A stretch of DNA of 64,000 bases from Halorhabdus salina (GCF_013839425.1 NZ_JACDNP010000004.1:1-64000), one strand, 5' to 3'. Positions 36,373 through 45,706 are shown, counted from the stretch's first letter. Made by a program: numbers and translations. The notes: generated from the sequence alone by a model not told the origin.

Positions 36373-37356
36373 ATGATGTTCGGGTCGGTAGCTACCCACA
36401 TGGACAGGTACTCGGCGGGGTCCGCGTTCGGTGCGTTCAGGAGCGCGATCGCGGACCGCGCGCGACCGTTCCTGTCGGAGTGGGAACTGACGCCGGGTCG
36501 GATCACTGTCGCCTACCTCGTGTTCGGCTTCGTCGGCCTGTACGTCTCGGACGTCGTCTTCGCTCGTGCCTTCGAGGAACCCCTCAGGAGCCAGTTACAG
36601 GCAATCAAGGGGGCACTCGAAATACTGGTCACAGCTGGGTTCATTTTCGCACTCACGACAGCCAGCCGACGGCAACTCCAGTCGACGAACCGCGAGTTAC
36701 AGCGTCGAAACGACGAACTGAACGTCCTCCATCGGGTGATGCGCCACAATCTCCGCAACGACCTCAACGTGATCGACGGTCGTGCCGAGTACGTCGAGAC
36801 CAGACTCGCAGACGACGACCTCGTCGACAGCTGTCAAACGATTTCTGCGAAGACGAAAGCCATTCTGGCCTACGTCGAGCGTACCGGCCAGATAAGGCGC
36901 ATCAACGAAGATCGAACCGTCAGATCATTCGACCTCTCTCGAATCATCCCGATCATCGTCGAGCGCCATAATAGGATCACTGACGACGCTGCGGTGACCC
37001 TGGAGTTGCCCGAGACAGCGCCAGTCGAGGCCAGTCACATGCTTTCAGCCGCAATCGAAGAAGTGATCACGAACGCGATCACACACAGTGACCCGGAAAC
37101 GCCGCGACTCCGGATCAGTGTCTCTCCCCGGCCGGAATCGGGCATGACCGCCATCACGGTCGAGGATAACGGTCCCGGGATGCCAGCCCACGTCCAGCGG
37201 ATCATCAAAACTGACGAACACGACCAGCTCGCCCACCTCGAGGGACTGGGCCTCTGGTTCGTCCGATGGACCGTGACCGACGCCGACGGGCAACTGGAGA
37301 TCGACGCCGACGAGGATGGAACGACCGTGACGATCCTGGTCCCGACCGCCGAGTGA
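36373..37356 (+). CDS. Membrane-bound sensor histidine kinase
   Basis: 327 aa (a start at ATG 36400, MDRYSAGSAF, is also likely). Two N-terminal TM helices (ITVAYLVFGFVGLYVSDVVF and LEILVTAGFIFALTTA) enclose only ~25 residues, so it senses within or near the membrane. The H-box VMRHNLRNDLNVIDG contains the phosphorylated His; the ATPase domain has ITNAITHSDPETPRL (N box), VEDNGPGMP (G1) and EGLGLWFVRWTV (G2). No response regulator gene is adjacent. It sits between the denitrification-linked genes and the reductase operon and could serve either. Confidence 0.82.
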   Translation: MMFGSVATHMDRYSAGSAFGAFRSAIADRARPFLSEWELTPGRITVAYLVFGFVGLYVSDVVFARAFEEPLRSQLQAIKGALEILVTAGFIFALTTASRRQLQSTNRELQRRNDELNVLHRVMRHNLRNDLNVIDGRAEYVETRLADDDLVDSCQTISAKTKAILAYVERTGQIRRINEDRTVRSFDLSRIIPIIVERHNRITDDAAVTLELPETAPVEASHMLSAAIEEVITNAITHSDPETPRLRISVSPRPESGMTAITVEDNGPGMPAHVQRIIKTDEHDQLAHLEGLGLWFVRWTVTDADGQLEIDADEDGTTVTILVPTAE

Positions 37357-37852
37357 CCGGTCCAGTGCCTATCGGCCACGATATCCCTCCTTCTCGCTCC
37401 CACTCTGTGACGAACCATCCAGTCCGTCGACCCCGATACTGACGCGTCAGTCGGACGTACAGCGGCAAAATAGAGTTCATTTCGCCGTTCGAAATAGCGG
37501 TAATATTTGTCAGTTCCTTCGACGCATCTGTGGATTCAGTTCTGAAGTCCCCGAATCCCTCACGATCGATTACCAGTTTTGAGGTGGGCCGAGCGGTACC
37601 CCGCGACCATTGTAATGGGCCCCACTATCAGGGGTCGCCATCTTATACACACATGTATCCATTCCGGGACAGGCCTGGATATCAGACGCCAGCCCGAGTC
37701 ACATATTTTTGTATCCCCAACGTTTCTGAATTGTTTGACACGCACATTCGGTTATTTCTGAAATTAGTTGAATAACAGTGTGTCACTGAGGACGGCAACA
37801 CATGGACGTGAGATGGTGGTTATGAGGGTCGCAGTTCAAAACTGGTCCATCC
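37357..37852. other. 496-bp non-coding region before the reductase operon
   Basis: No convincing gene is present on either strand. The region turns AT-rich after 37570 (for instance around 37700-37770, with TATTTTTGTATC and TTATTTCTGAAATTAGTTG), so it probably holds the promoter of the operon starting at 37853. It contains a perfect 14-bp palindrome, ACTGACGCGTCAGT (37438-37451), and GCGACC/GGTCGC arms around 37605-37650. Neither a CGAA-N4-TTCG box nor another familiar operator was found. Confidence 0.5.
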
Positions 37853-40219
37853 ATGGGGACAATCGAATTTCGCTCGCCGGATCGGCTCGACGCCGACGCG
37901 GCCCTCGTTGACGTTCGCGAGGCGTCAGCCTACGAAACACTCGGACATATCCCGGGCGCGGTCACCATACCTACCGACCGCTTCCGGGATCCGACCGGTC
38001 TCGCGACGGGGATGTTACCCGAACCGGACGCACTGGCCGCGTGGCTCGGCGACGCGGGAATGACGAAAGACGAGGACGTGATCGCGTACGACGACGACCG
38101 CGGCGTCTACGCCGCGCGCTTCCTGCTCACGCTTGCCGCCTACGGTCACGAGGGAGATTTGTATCTGCTGGATGGCGATTACAGCACCTGGGAGCGTGAT
38201 CACCAAGTCACCACCGAGGAACCGACCGTCGATCCGGTCACCTACGAGATCGACGATCTGCAGGATGTCGTCGCCGAGCGGGCAACTGTCGAAGCCGCCG
38301 TCGATGACGACACCGCGATCGTCGACACGCGCACGGAACCGGAGTACGAACAGGCCCACGTTCCCGGCGCGATCCAGCTCGACTGGGAACGGTTCGTCGA
38401 CAGCGAGACGGGCCGCCGTCGATCCAAGGCTGAGATCAAAGCCATCCTCCGCGAGCAGGACCTCTCGCCCGATCGCTCGATCGTGCTCTACTGTAACACC
38501 GCTCGGCGATTGAGTTACGTCTACGCCGTGCTGACGGATCTGGGCTACGAGGACGTTCGCTTCTACGAGGGAAGCCTGGAAGACTGGATCCGCACCCAGA
38601 CAGCGGACTGGGATCCCGCCGAGATCAAGGCTCGGGTCCGGACACACGCCAGCGAGGGACCGGATGCCGTCAAAGCCGCGCTCGGCGACGATGCGGCGGC
38701 GAAGCTCAAACTCGTAGGGATTTACGAACAGAAGCAGGGCGGATACTTCATGCTCCGGACGAAGATTCCAGGCGGGGTCCTCTCGGCTGAGGCCGCTCGC
38801 GCGCTGGGGACGGTCGCCGCGGAATACGCCACCCTGCCCGACGACCGGGACCCAGAGCGGTCACCCTTTGGCGAGGGCTATCTCGACGTGACGACCCGTC
38901 AGGACGTCCAGTTCCACTGGATTCGCATGGCAGATGTCCCCGAAATATGGGACTTGCTCGACCCGGCCGGCGTCTCGACGTTCCAGACCGGGGGCAACTC
39001 CGTCCGGAACGTCGTCTCCTGTCCGGCCGCCGGGGTCGCCGCCGACGAAGTGATCGACACCCGGCCGGTCGCCGAGGCGATCACCGAGGCGTTCATGGCC
39101 GATCACCGGTACGCGAACCTGCCCCGCAAGCTGAAGGTCAGCGTCAACGGTTGTCGGGGTTCCTGCGCCCAGCCGGAGATCAACGACCTCGGATTCACGC
39201 CCGCCCGGAAAGACGATCGGTTGGGGTTCAACGTCGCGGCCGGCGGCGGCCTTTCCGATAGCCCCCGCATCGCCAGCGACCTCGACATCTTCGTCGAGCC
39301 TGAGGCAGTCGTCGACGTGGTCCGGGCGACGGCAGACCTGTTCGTCGAACACGGCAGCTATCTCGACACCGCGGTCAACCGGCTCCGATTCCTGGTCGAG
39401 GAGTGGGGGGCCGAACAGTTCCGCGAGGAACTCCAGCGCTTTGCCCCGTTCGAGTTCGAATCGGCCGGCGAGGATCTGGTCGATCATCACCACCCTGACC
39501 ACGTCGGGGTTCACGACCAGGCCGACGGGGCCAACTACGTCGGGCTCTCGATCCCGGTCGGCCGAATCGACGGGCCGGACTTCCAGGCGATCGCGGACCT
39601 TGCCGAGACCTACGGCAGCGGCGAGGTCCGACTGACGACCCAGCAGAACCTGCTGCTCCCGGACGTTGCCGACGATGACCTGGACGACCTTCGCGCAGAA
39701 GCACTCCTTGCGGAATATTCGCCTAATCCAGGCCCGTTCACGCGCGGCGTCGTCACCTGCACCGGTCGGGAGTTCTGCAATTACGCCCTCGTCGAGACGA
39801 AAGCCCGGGTGAAGCGCTGGGCCGCCGAGCTCGACGAGCGCGTCGACACCGACCAGGAGCGCATCGGGCTGCGGTTCAGCGGCTGTACGGCCTCGTGTGC
39901 ACAGCCACAGATCGACGACGTGGGTCTGCGGGGAGACACCCAGCAGACCGAACAGGGGGTCCAGAGCGCTGCCGACGTCGCTCTGGGCGGCAAACTCGAC
40001 GTCGATCCCGAATTCGCCACCTGGGTCACGCCCCGAATCCCGATCGAGGAAATCCCGGCCGCGATCGAGCGCGTCGTCGAGACCTTCGAGCGCGAAGGGA
40101 CCGACGACGAGCGCTTCCACGAGTTCTGCCGGCGCGTCTCTACGGACAGACTCGCAGAGATCCTACGACCGGCCGAGATCGATCGCGTCCCTGCAGTCCA
40201 ACACGGAGGGTCAGACTGA
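37853..40219 (+). CDS. Double-rhodanese / siroheme nitrite-sulfite reductase fusion
   Basis: 788 aa, against ~550-600 for ordinary NirA/SirA proteins. Residues 1-120 and ~125-265 are two rhodanese domains: the second has the active loop LYCNTARR with Cys214, while the first has Asp residues (AYDDDRG) where the Cys should be. Residues ~280-770 form a duplicated nitrite/sulfite reductase with the siroheme/4Fe-4S ligands C636-x5-C642 (TCTGREFC) and C678-x3-C682 (GCTASC). It reduces sulfite or nitrite by six electrons in the cytosol; the rhodanese part may supply or accept sulfane sulfur (inference). The stop overlaps the next start (TGATG), coupling it to an FrhB-like gene. Confidence 0.85.
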   Translation: MGTIEFRSPDRLDADAALVDVREASAYETLGHIPGAVTIPTDRFRDPTGLATGMLPEPDALAAWLGDAGMTKDEDVIAYDDDRGVYAARFLLTLAAYGHEGDLYLLDGDYSTWERDHQVTTEEPTVDPVTYEIDDLQDVVAERATVEAAVDDDTAIVDTRTEPEYEQAHVPGAIQLDWERFVDSETGRRRSKAEIKAILREQDLSPDRSIVLYCNTARRLSYVYAVLTDLGYEDVRFYEGSLEDWIRTQTADWDPAEIKARVRTHASEGPDAVKAALGDDAAAKLKLVGIYEQKQGGYFMLRTKIPGGVLSAEAARALGTVAAEYATLPDDRDPERSPFGEGYLDVTTRQDVQFHWIRMADVPEIWDLLDPAGVSTFQTGGNSVRNVVSCPAAGVAADEVIDTRPVAEAITEAFMADHRYANLPRKLKVSVNGCRGSCAQPEINDLGFTPARKDDRLGFNVAAGGGLSDSPRIASDLDIFVEPEAVVDVVRATADLFVEHGSYLDTAVNRLRFLVEEWGAEQFREELQRFAPFEFESAGEDLVDHHHPDHVGVHDQADGANYVGLSIPVGRIDGPDFQAIADLAETYGSGEVRLTTQQNLLLPDVADDDLDDLRAEALLAEYSPNPGPFTRGVVTCTGREFCNYALVETKARVKRWAAELDERVDTDQERIGLRFSGCTASCAQPQIDDVGLRGDTQQTEQGVQSAADVALGGKLDVDPEFATWVTPRIPIEEIPAAIERVVETFEREGTDDERFHEFCRRVSTDRLAEILRPAEIDRVPAVQHGGSD

Positions 40220-41481
40220 TGGCTAATGGACAGCCCCGCACGCCCGCCGTGGGCGACGATCCGCGGGAACCGACGACCGATGTACAGCCGCCCGGAAACA
40301 AAGTGTGGTTTCGCCACCTCGACGAGAGTGTCATCGAGGCCGACCGATGTGTCCAGTGTGGCGCTTGCGTCGCCGCCTGCCCCTCGGATTCGATCGGCAT
40401 CGCCGAGTCCGATCGCCGGCCGACGCTGGTGAAAATGTGTACCGGTTGCTCCCGGTGCTGGGACAGCTGCCCCCGGGCCGGACTACGCTACGAGCGCCTG
40501 CCGGTGCTCGATGGGGCCGATCCGACGGACGTGGCCGACGGGATCGGCACGGTCGAGTCGGCCTCCGCCGCCAGCGCAGCCGAGGGGGTCGACGGGGCAC
40601 AGCACGGCGGCGCGGTGACGGCCCTGCTCGCGGCCCTCCTCGACGCTCCCGACGGCGTCGACGGGGCCGTGGTGGCGACGGAGTCCGATAGCCACGGGCT
40701 GGCAGCGCCGGTACTGGCGACCAGCCCGGCCGAGGTTCGGGAGTACGCCGGGACGCTGTTCACCCAGCCCCTCCAACTCGATCGCCTGGCCGACTTGCTC
40801 GATGAGGGGGATTTGCCCGACGACCCCGACCTGGCGCTGGTCGGCACGCCCTGCGTGATCGAGGGCGTGACTGCTCTCGAACGGAGTCCCTACCGCGAGG
40901 AACGCTTCGACGAGGCCCGCCCGCTCGAAGCGATCGACCTGACGATCGCGTTGACCTGCACGCAGGCGTTCGACGACGATGGCCTCGAACACGTCCTGGC
41001 TGGCGAGTACGATCTCGCGCTGGATGACGTTGCCCGGTTCGATCTCGTGGGCCAAGGTATCCACATCGAAACGACCGACGGGGGGCACGAACGCGCCTCG
41101 CTTGATGACTTCGCCGGCGCAGTCCTCGACGGGTGTCTGGAGTGTGCCGACGCCACGGGCCAGACGGCCGATCTCACGGTTGGCACCGTCGGCAGCCCAC
41201 AGGGCGAGTCGACGGTACTGGTCCGCACGGCGCGTGGCCAGGCGGCCGTCGAGCGGGCCGGGAACGCACTCGAAGCGAGCGAACTCGACGATCACGGCCC
41301 CATCGAACAGCTCGCCGAATGGAACGCTGGACGGGCTCGCGAGGCGATGGCCCGCTCGTTCGATCCCGAGGGCGACGTCTGGATCAACCACGCCGACCAT
41401 CGCGACGCCTACGACGACACCGACCGGGCACCGGTCGCGTTCAATCCCGCCCGCGTCCACCAGTACGAGGAGTGGTGCTGA
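40219..41481 (+). CDS. FrhB/FpoF-type F420H2 dehydrogenase subunit with two 4Fe-4S clusters
   Basis: 420 aa from ATG 40219, overlapping the stop of the reductase gene. The N-terminal ~90 residues carry two ferredoxin motifs (CVQCGACVAACP and CTGCSRCWDSCP). The rest matches the coenzyme F420 hydrogenase/dehydrogenase beta-subunit family: GGAVTALLAALLD, LVGTPCVIEGVTAL, LTCTQAF and the Cys pair region LDGCLECADATG. Such proteins oxidise F420H2 through FAD and pass electrons to iron-sulfur clusters. The arrangement mirrors the N-terminal half of methanogen Fsr, here as a separate gene behind the siroheme reductase. Confidence 0.82.
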   Translation: MANGQPRTPAVGDDPREPTTDVQPPGNKVWFRHLDESVIEADRCVQCGACVAACPSDSIGIAESDRRPTLVKMCTGCSRCWDSCPRAGLRYERLPVLDGADPTDVADGIGTVESASAASAAEGVDGAQHGGAVTALLAALLDAPDGVDGAVVATESDSHGLAAPVLATSPAEVREYAGTLFTQPLQLDRLADLLDEGDLPDDPDLALVGTPCVIEGVTALERSPYREERFDEARPLEAIDLTIALTCTQAFDDDGLEHVLAGEYDLALDDVARFDLVGQGIHIETTDGGHERASLDDFAGAVLDGCLECADATGQTADLTVGTVGSPQGESTVLVRTARGQAAVERAGNALEASELDDHGPIEQLAEWNAGRAREAMARSFDPEGDVWINHADHRDAYDDTDRAPVAFNPARVHQYEEWC

Positions 41482-41622
41482 ATGACCGACTCACAGATGG
41501 ACACGACCACTGACGAGGAGACTGACGACGCACAGCCCGACGATCACCTCGACGATATCGACGACGGGTGTGGCTGCGCCGAAGTGTGGGAACACCTCTC
41601 CGAACAGCGAGAAGACGACTGA
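41482..41622 (+). CDS. 46-aa acidic CGC microprotein of the reductase operon
   Basis: The ATG follows the stop of the FrhB-like gene with no gap (TGA, then ATG). The protein has an acidic, disordered first half, then DDGCGCAEVWEHLSEQREDD. The Cys-Gly-Cys followed by a helix of AEVWEHLSEQ type looks conserved rather than random; I recall similar ends in haloarchaeal small proteins. It may bind metal or act as an electron-transfer or assembly partner of the reductase (inference). It is the third and last gene of the operon; purL converges 26 nt beyond. Confidence 0.7.
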   Translation: MTDSQMDTTTDEETDDAQPDDHLDDIDDGCGCAEVWEHLSEQREDD

Positions 41623-41648
41623 ATTCCGCCGATTGCTCGCGAGTCAGT

Positions 41649-43844
41649 TCAGTCCAGCTCGTCTTCGATGATCGACCGCAGGTCCGCGATTTCGTTTGCC
41701 GTCACTTCCAGGGTATCCGGCCCGACGGACAGCGAGAGCGTCCCGGACGAATCTGCCTTGCCGAGTTCGACGACTGGTGCGATGCCATCGAAGGCGGCCC
41801 GGACCGCGTCGGGTGCCGTCGTCTCGATCACCGCACGGCCGGCCTGTTCGTGGAAGAGTGCGCCAACGGAATCGTCGGTCTCGATGGTGACGTCCGCGCC
41901 AGCGTCCGCGTGGACCATCTCGGCGAGTGTCACTGCCAGGCCACCGTGGCTGACGTCGTGGACGGCCAGTGTCCCGTCGGCGTCGGCCACTTCGGCTACG
42001 GCTTCGACGAACGCCGACGGATCGTCGGGCAATGTGGGGAACCGATCCGTCCCGCCTTCGCCGGCGAGTAACTGTGATCCGCCGAGTCGGGGCTCGGCCT
42101 CGCCGGCAAGCGCCAGATCGCCGACCAGGAGGAGCGTTCCCTCGCCGGACAGCGACAGCGCGGGGGCCTCGTAGCCGTCCTTGGTCCCGACCATCGCCAG
42201 CGTCGGCGTCGGCGGGATCGGTCCCGTGGCCGAATCATTGTACAGCGAGACGTTGCCCCCGACCACCGGGACCGACAGGTCGGCACAGACGTCCGCGAGA
42301 CCGTCGACGATGCCCGCGAACTCGCCGTACACGTCGGGATTCTCGGGATTCCCGGCGTTGAGACAGTCGACCGCGGCCAGGGGCGTTGCCCCCTTCGCGG
42401 CGATGTTGGTCGCGTTCTCTAAGCCCGCGGCCCTGGCTCCCTCGTAGGGGGCCGCCTCGGTCCAGTTCGGATCGGCACCAGCCGAAATCGCCAGGCCGAC
42501 GCCCGTCTCGCGGTTATCACCGCTCGACTGTTCCGCGGACCTCCGGTCCGCGCGCGCTTCTCGGATCGCCAGCAGGGCAGCGTCATCGCCCGGCCGCATC
42601 GCGGTCCGGACCTGGACCTCGTGGTCGTACTGGCGGTAGATCCAGCGCTTGCTCGCGGTGTTGGGATGACCGACAACCGTTTCGAACGCCGATTCGATAT
42701 CGACCTCGGGGCGGTCGGTCTCAGGCTGGCTCGGCTCGACACGGTCGAGATCGGCCAGCGGCGCCCCCTCGCCAACAAACTCGGCCGGGACGTCGACGAC
42801 GACTTCGCCGTCCTTGGTACAGACGTACTGGCCGTCCTCGGTCACGTCGCCGATGACCGCCGAGCCCAGATCGTAGCGCTCGGCGATCGCCTGGACGCGC
42901 TCGACGTTCTCCGGGCGGACCTCGTAGACGATCCGTTCCTGGGACTCCGAAAGGAGCAGTTCCATCGCGGAGAGGCCGGGTTCGCGCTGGTGGATGGCGT
43001 CGAGGTCGATCTCGGCCCCGTATCCGCCTTTGGCGACGAGTTCGCTGGAGGCCCCACCCAGCCCGGCGGCCCCGAGGTCCCGAGCGGATTCGACGATATC
43101 CGCCTCGATCAACTGCTCGTTGGCCTCGATCAGGAGCTTCTCGCGATATGGATTCCCGACCTGGACGGCCCCACGGTCCTCAGTTTCGGCGTCCTCGGCG
43201 ATGTCCTCGCTCGCGAAGGAGGCTCCACCCAACCCATCTCGACCAGTCGAGGAACCAACCAAGACGAGCTTGTTGCCCGCCGTTTGGGCTTTAGCCGTAG
43301 TGAGTCGGTCGGCCTCCAGCAGGCCGACACACGCAACGTTGACCAGGGGATTCTCTTCGTAATCCTCGTGGAAGGCGACGCTGCCCGCGACGGTCGGAAC
43401 ACCGATGGAGTTACCGTACTCGGAGATACCCTCGACGACACCCTCCAGGAGGTAGCGGGGATACTCCAGATCAAAGTCGCCAAAGTACAGCGAGTCAGTC
43501 AGTGCGATCGGATAGGCCCCCATCGAGAGGATGTCCCGGACGATGCCGCCGACGCCGGTCGCCGCGCCGTCGTAGGGATCGACGTAGGAGGGGTGATTGT
43601 GACTCTCGATGCCCATCGCGAGGTAGGTGTCTTCGGCGCCGGGCAGGGACACGACGCCGGCGTCGTCGCCCGGAGGGACGACGACGTGCTCCCCGTCACT
43701 TTCGAAGGCGGTGAGCAGCGGGCGTGAGGATCGATACGAGCAATGTTCACTCCAGAGGTTCTCGAACAGTGCCGCCTCCGGGTGGGTCGGGTCGCGCCCG
43801 AGTTCCTCGACGACGACGTCGCGGTCGGAGTCCGATAGGGCCAT
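41649..43844 (-). CDS. purL: Phosphoribosylformylglycinamidine synthase subunit PurL
   Basis: 731 aa from ATG 43844 ([17 protein letters not shown]); an in-frame ATG 15 nt upstream exists. Converts FGAR to FGAM in purine biosynthesis, using ammonia from PurQ. Family sequences: [62 protein letters not shown] and, in the second half, [18 protein letters not shown]. Length matches the small (archaeal/Gram-positive) PurL type. purQ and purS are not in the window. Confidence 0.93.
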   Translation of the reverse strand: MALSDSDRDVVVEELGRDPTHPEAALFENLWSEHCSYRSSRPLLTAFESDGEHVVVPPGDDAGVVSLPGAEDTYLAMGIESHNHPSYVDPYDGAATGVGGIVRDILSMGAYPIALTDSLYFGDFDLEYPRYLLEGVVEGISEYGNSIGVPTVAGSVAFHEDYEENPLVNVACVGLLEADRLTTAKAQTAGNKLVLVGSSTGRDGLGGASFASEDIAEDAETEDRGAVQVGNPYREKLLIEANEQLIEADIVESARDLGAAGLGGASSELVAKGGYGAEIDLDAIHQREPGLSAMELLLSESQERIVYEVRPENVERVQAIAERYDLGSAVIGDVTEDGQYVCTKDGEVVVDVPAEFVGEGAPLADLDRVEPSQPETDRPEVDIESAFETVVGHPNTASKRWIYRQYDHEVQVRTAMRPGDDAALLAIREARADRRSAEQSSGDNRETGVGLAISAGADPNWTEAAPYEGARAAGLENATNIAAKGATPLAAVDCLNAGNPENPDVYGEFAGIVDGLADVCADLSVPVVGGNVSLYNDSATGPIPPTPTLAMVGTKDGYEAPALSLSGEGTLLLVGDLALAGEAEPRLGGSQLLAGEGGTDRFPTLPDDPSAFVEAVAEVADADGTLAVHDVSHGGLAVTLAEMVHADAGADVTIETDDSVGALFHEQAGRAVIETTAPDAVRAAFDGIAPVVELGKADSSGTLSLSVGPDTLEVTANEIADLRSIIEDELD

Positions 43845-43911
43845 TGGCGGTCTCTCCATGCCCGGCCCGTTTATCGCTTACTATGCCGGTCCGGAGAGCG
43901 ATTCTGTCTGC

Positions 43912-44397
43912 TCACTCGACGATGACAGCGCCCTTCATGCCACTGACTCGATGGGGAATACAGACGTAGAGATACGTGCCGGGTTCCTCGAAGGTGTACT
44001 CGTAGGTCTTGTCGCTGCTCGTGACGGCCCTGCCACTATCGAGCGGGTCGCGGTCGTCCTTCGAGACGACGTTGTGGCCGCTGCCTTTGCCGTTCCACTC
44101 CCAGACGACCGTCGTCCCCTGACTGATCGCGACGACCGGCGGGCCGAACGCCCAGAAACTGCCGTTGCCGCGCGCGCCGACAGTCACGGATACCTCCTCG
44201 GCATCTCTCGCGTCGATACCGGTCCCGTCGTAGTTGCTCGTATCCGAGAGGTACTCCTCGACTGATTCGGGGACGTCAGTGTACTCGGGATACTGGCTCG
44301 TCGTATCCTCGCCCGATCTGCTACTCGAACAGCCGGCCAGGGGCCCGATTGCAAATCCAGTCGCCAGCGCGGTGATGAACTGCCGTCTGCGTTCCAT
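43912..44397 (-). CDS. Halocyanin-type blue copper lipoprotein
   Basis: 161 aa. A Tat signal (RRRQFITALATGFAIGPLAGC) with lipobox Cys anchors it outside the membrane. The C-terminal plastocyanin domain has the type-1 copper ligands: His in GKGSGHNVVS, then Cys, His and Met in YLYVCIPHRVSGMKGAVIV. Halocyanins shuttle electrons between membrane complexes; being ~1.5 kb from nirK, this one is a natural electron donor to the copper nitrite reductase (inference). No NarO-type box was seen upstream. Confidence 0.88.
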   Translation of the reverse strand: MERRRQFITALATGFAIGPLAGCSSSRSGEDTTSQYPEYTDVPESVEEYLSDTSNYDGTGIDARDAEEVSVTVGARGNGSFWAFGPPVVAISQGTTVVWEWNGKGSGHNVVSKDDRDPLDSGRAVTSSDKTYEYTFEEPGTYLYVCIPHRVSGMKGAVIVE

Positions 44398-44529
44398 ACC
44401 CGGTCCTCGGAGTCACGCCCCTAAAACGTCAGCGAGATACTCGCCGGGTGACAACGGCCCCGAACGTGTTCGAACGTCGACCGTACGAGTACGATTCGGA
44501 GCAGCCGCGCGACTGGAGCCGGCGGGGAA

Positions 44530-44829
44530 TCAGGGGGTAAATCCGTCGCTGGCGTTGCCCACGTACAGCGAGTAGATGACGATGACAAACCCGAAGGCGG
44601 TGAAGGCACTCTCGACGCCGACGCTGACGTCGAAGCCAAAGGGCCCAAACTGGTAGAGCGCACCGCCCAGGAGTGACCCGAACGCGACGAAGGCGAGTCC
44701 GACGACGAGCGTGCGCAACGACGGGGACCCGGTTCGACAGTACGCCCGGTAGGCGAGATACGCAAGGATGCCCGTACATCCCAGCACGATCATTTTGGCG
44801 GCGGTGACGACGACGACGCTTCCTTGCAT
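44530..44829 (-). CDS. Three-TM membrane protein (DUF7521-like)
   Basis: 99 aa with three hydrophobic helices and the recurrent sequence LAYLAYRAYCRTGSPSLRTL after helix 1 and AFTAFGFVIVIYSLYV at the end. The gene at 45051 encodes a paralogue with the same landmarks (LAYRAYRRTNAQSLGALALGF, IIVYSLYT). This family usually lies next to winged-helix regulators in haloarchaea, as here. The name DUF7521 is recalled. Function unknown. Confidence 0.72.
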   Translation of the reverse strand: MQGSVVVVTAAKMIVLGCTGILAYLAYRAYCRTGSPSLRTLVVGLAFVAFGSLLGGALYQFGPFGFDVSVGVESAFTAFGFVIVIYSLYVGNASDGFTP

Positions 44830-45050
44830 TTTCGTCCCGTATCACGAATGTGTGATCGCACGGGAGATATAAACCGCAGTGTGTTTCCACGCGGTGGGAA
44901 TAACCGGCAATATAGGCCGGCAATCTGTGTCCGCGAGACACAGTCCAGCTGACGAGCGGTCCTCGACGAACAGGGATGACAGAAACGATCGACTGTGATC
45001 CGATGACGGAAGATGCGAGTGAATGCCCCTGGTGGAGTGCGGAGCGAATG
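44830..45050. other. Spacer with short repeats between DUF7521-like paralogues
   Basis: No gene is seen. CCGGCAAT occurs twice (44904-44911 and 44918-44925), and a perfect 6-bp stem, TGTGTC/GACACA, lies at 44926-44942. These could be an operator and a terminator of the upstream unit. GAGATATAAACC near 44868 is a plausible TATA element for one of the flanking units. Confidence 0.3.
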
Positions 45051-45332
45051 TCAATCCGACGTGTACAGCGAGTAGACGATGATCGCGAACCCGGCCGCCG
45101 TCAATGCTGACTCCAACAGGAGCGTTTGATCGATCGGCAGGTTGAGGATGAGATCACTGACCCCGGCAGCGATCGCCCCGACTGTGACCACCCCGAATCC
45201 CAGCGCGAGCGCGCCAAGCGACTGGGCGTTCGTTCGGCGGTACGCCCGGTAGGCGAGGAACGTGATCAGGCCACCCAGCAGGAGGGTGAGCGTCTTCAGT
45301 GCCACGACCGTCATCGAGATATGTGGACTCAT
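45051..45332 (-). CDS. Three-TM membrane protein (DUF7521-like), coupled to HTH regulator
   Basis: 93 aa from ATG 45332, which overlaps the stop of the regulator gene (ATGA). Three helices; landmarks FLAYRAYRRTNAQSL and ESALTAAGFAIIVYSLYT match the paralogue at 44530. The coupling to a winged-helix protein suggests that the pair works together, perhaps as a membrane sensor plus regulator (inference). Confidence 0.75.
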   Translation of the reverse strand: MSPHISMTVVALKTLTLLLGGLITFLAYRAYRRTNAQSLGALALGFGVVTVGAIAAGVSDLILNLPIDQTLLLESALTAAGFAIIVYSLYTSD

Positions 45333-45706
45333 GTTTCTTTTCGCACCTCCGACCACAGGTTCTCTAAGCGTTCGTCGGCCGTCCGGGCCCGGCGCGCGAT
45401 CTGGACCTCGGTCTCCCGGTCCTCCGAGAGGCCGAGGATGACTTCCTCGAAGGCAACCTCGTAGGTACTGGCGTGTTGGCCGTCCGGCCGGATCTCGACG
45501 CCTTCGGTCAACAGCGACGCCTCAGTCAGCAGATCGAGCTTCCGGTAGGTCGTCGAGAGCGGGATATCACTGGCCTCGGAGATCTCAGAGGCAGTCATGG
45601 GTTCGTCCAGTTCCTCGATTATCCGCCGACACTCCTGATCGTCGAGCGCATCGAGCACGTCCTGCAGATCTGGCGCGTCGTCGGCGGCGAACGGATCGCG
45701 GACCAT
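45329..45706 (-). CDS. Winged-helix (ArsR-like) transcriptional regulator
   Basis: 125 aa from ATG 45706 (MVRDPFAADDAPDLQDVLDA); the longer frame upstream crosses the nirK promoter and is not family-like. The winged helix is at residues 18-75 (CRRIIEELDEPMTASEISEAS, IPLSTTYRKLDLL), followed by a beta wing with HASTYEVAFEE and a C-terminal helical segment. It is divergent from nirK, so it may act on nirK or on the coupled DUF7521-like gene. Confidence 0.8.
   Translation of the reverse strand: MVRDPFAADDAPDLQDVLDALDDQECRRIIEELDEPMTASEISEASDIPLSTTYRKLDLLTEASLLTEGVEIRPDGQHASTYEVAFEEVILGLSEDRETEVQIARRARTADERLENLWSEVRKET

Noticed and set aside
38861..40120. Open frame of 419 codons on the minus strand
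   Set aside because: Antisense to the siroheme reductase, which has clear cofactor motifs; no family sequence on this strand.
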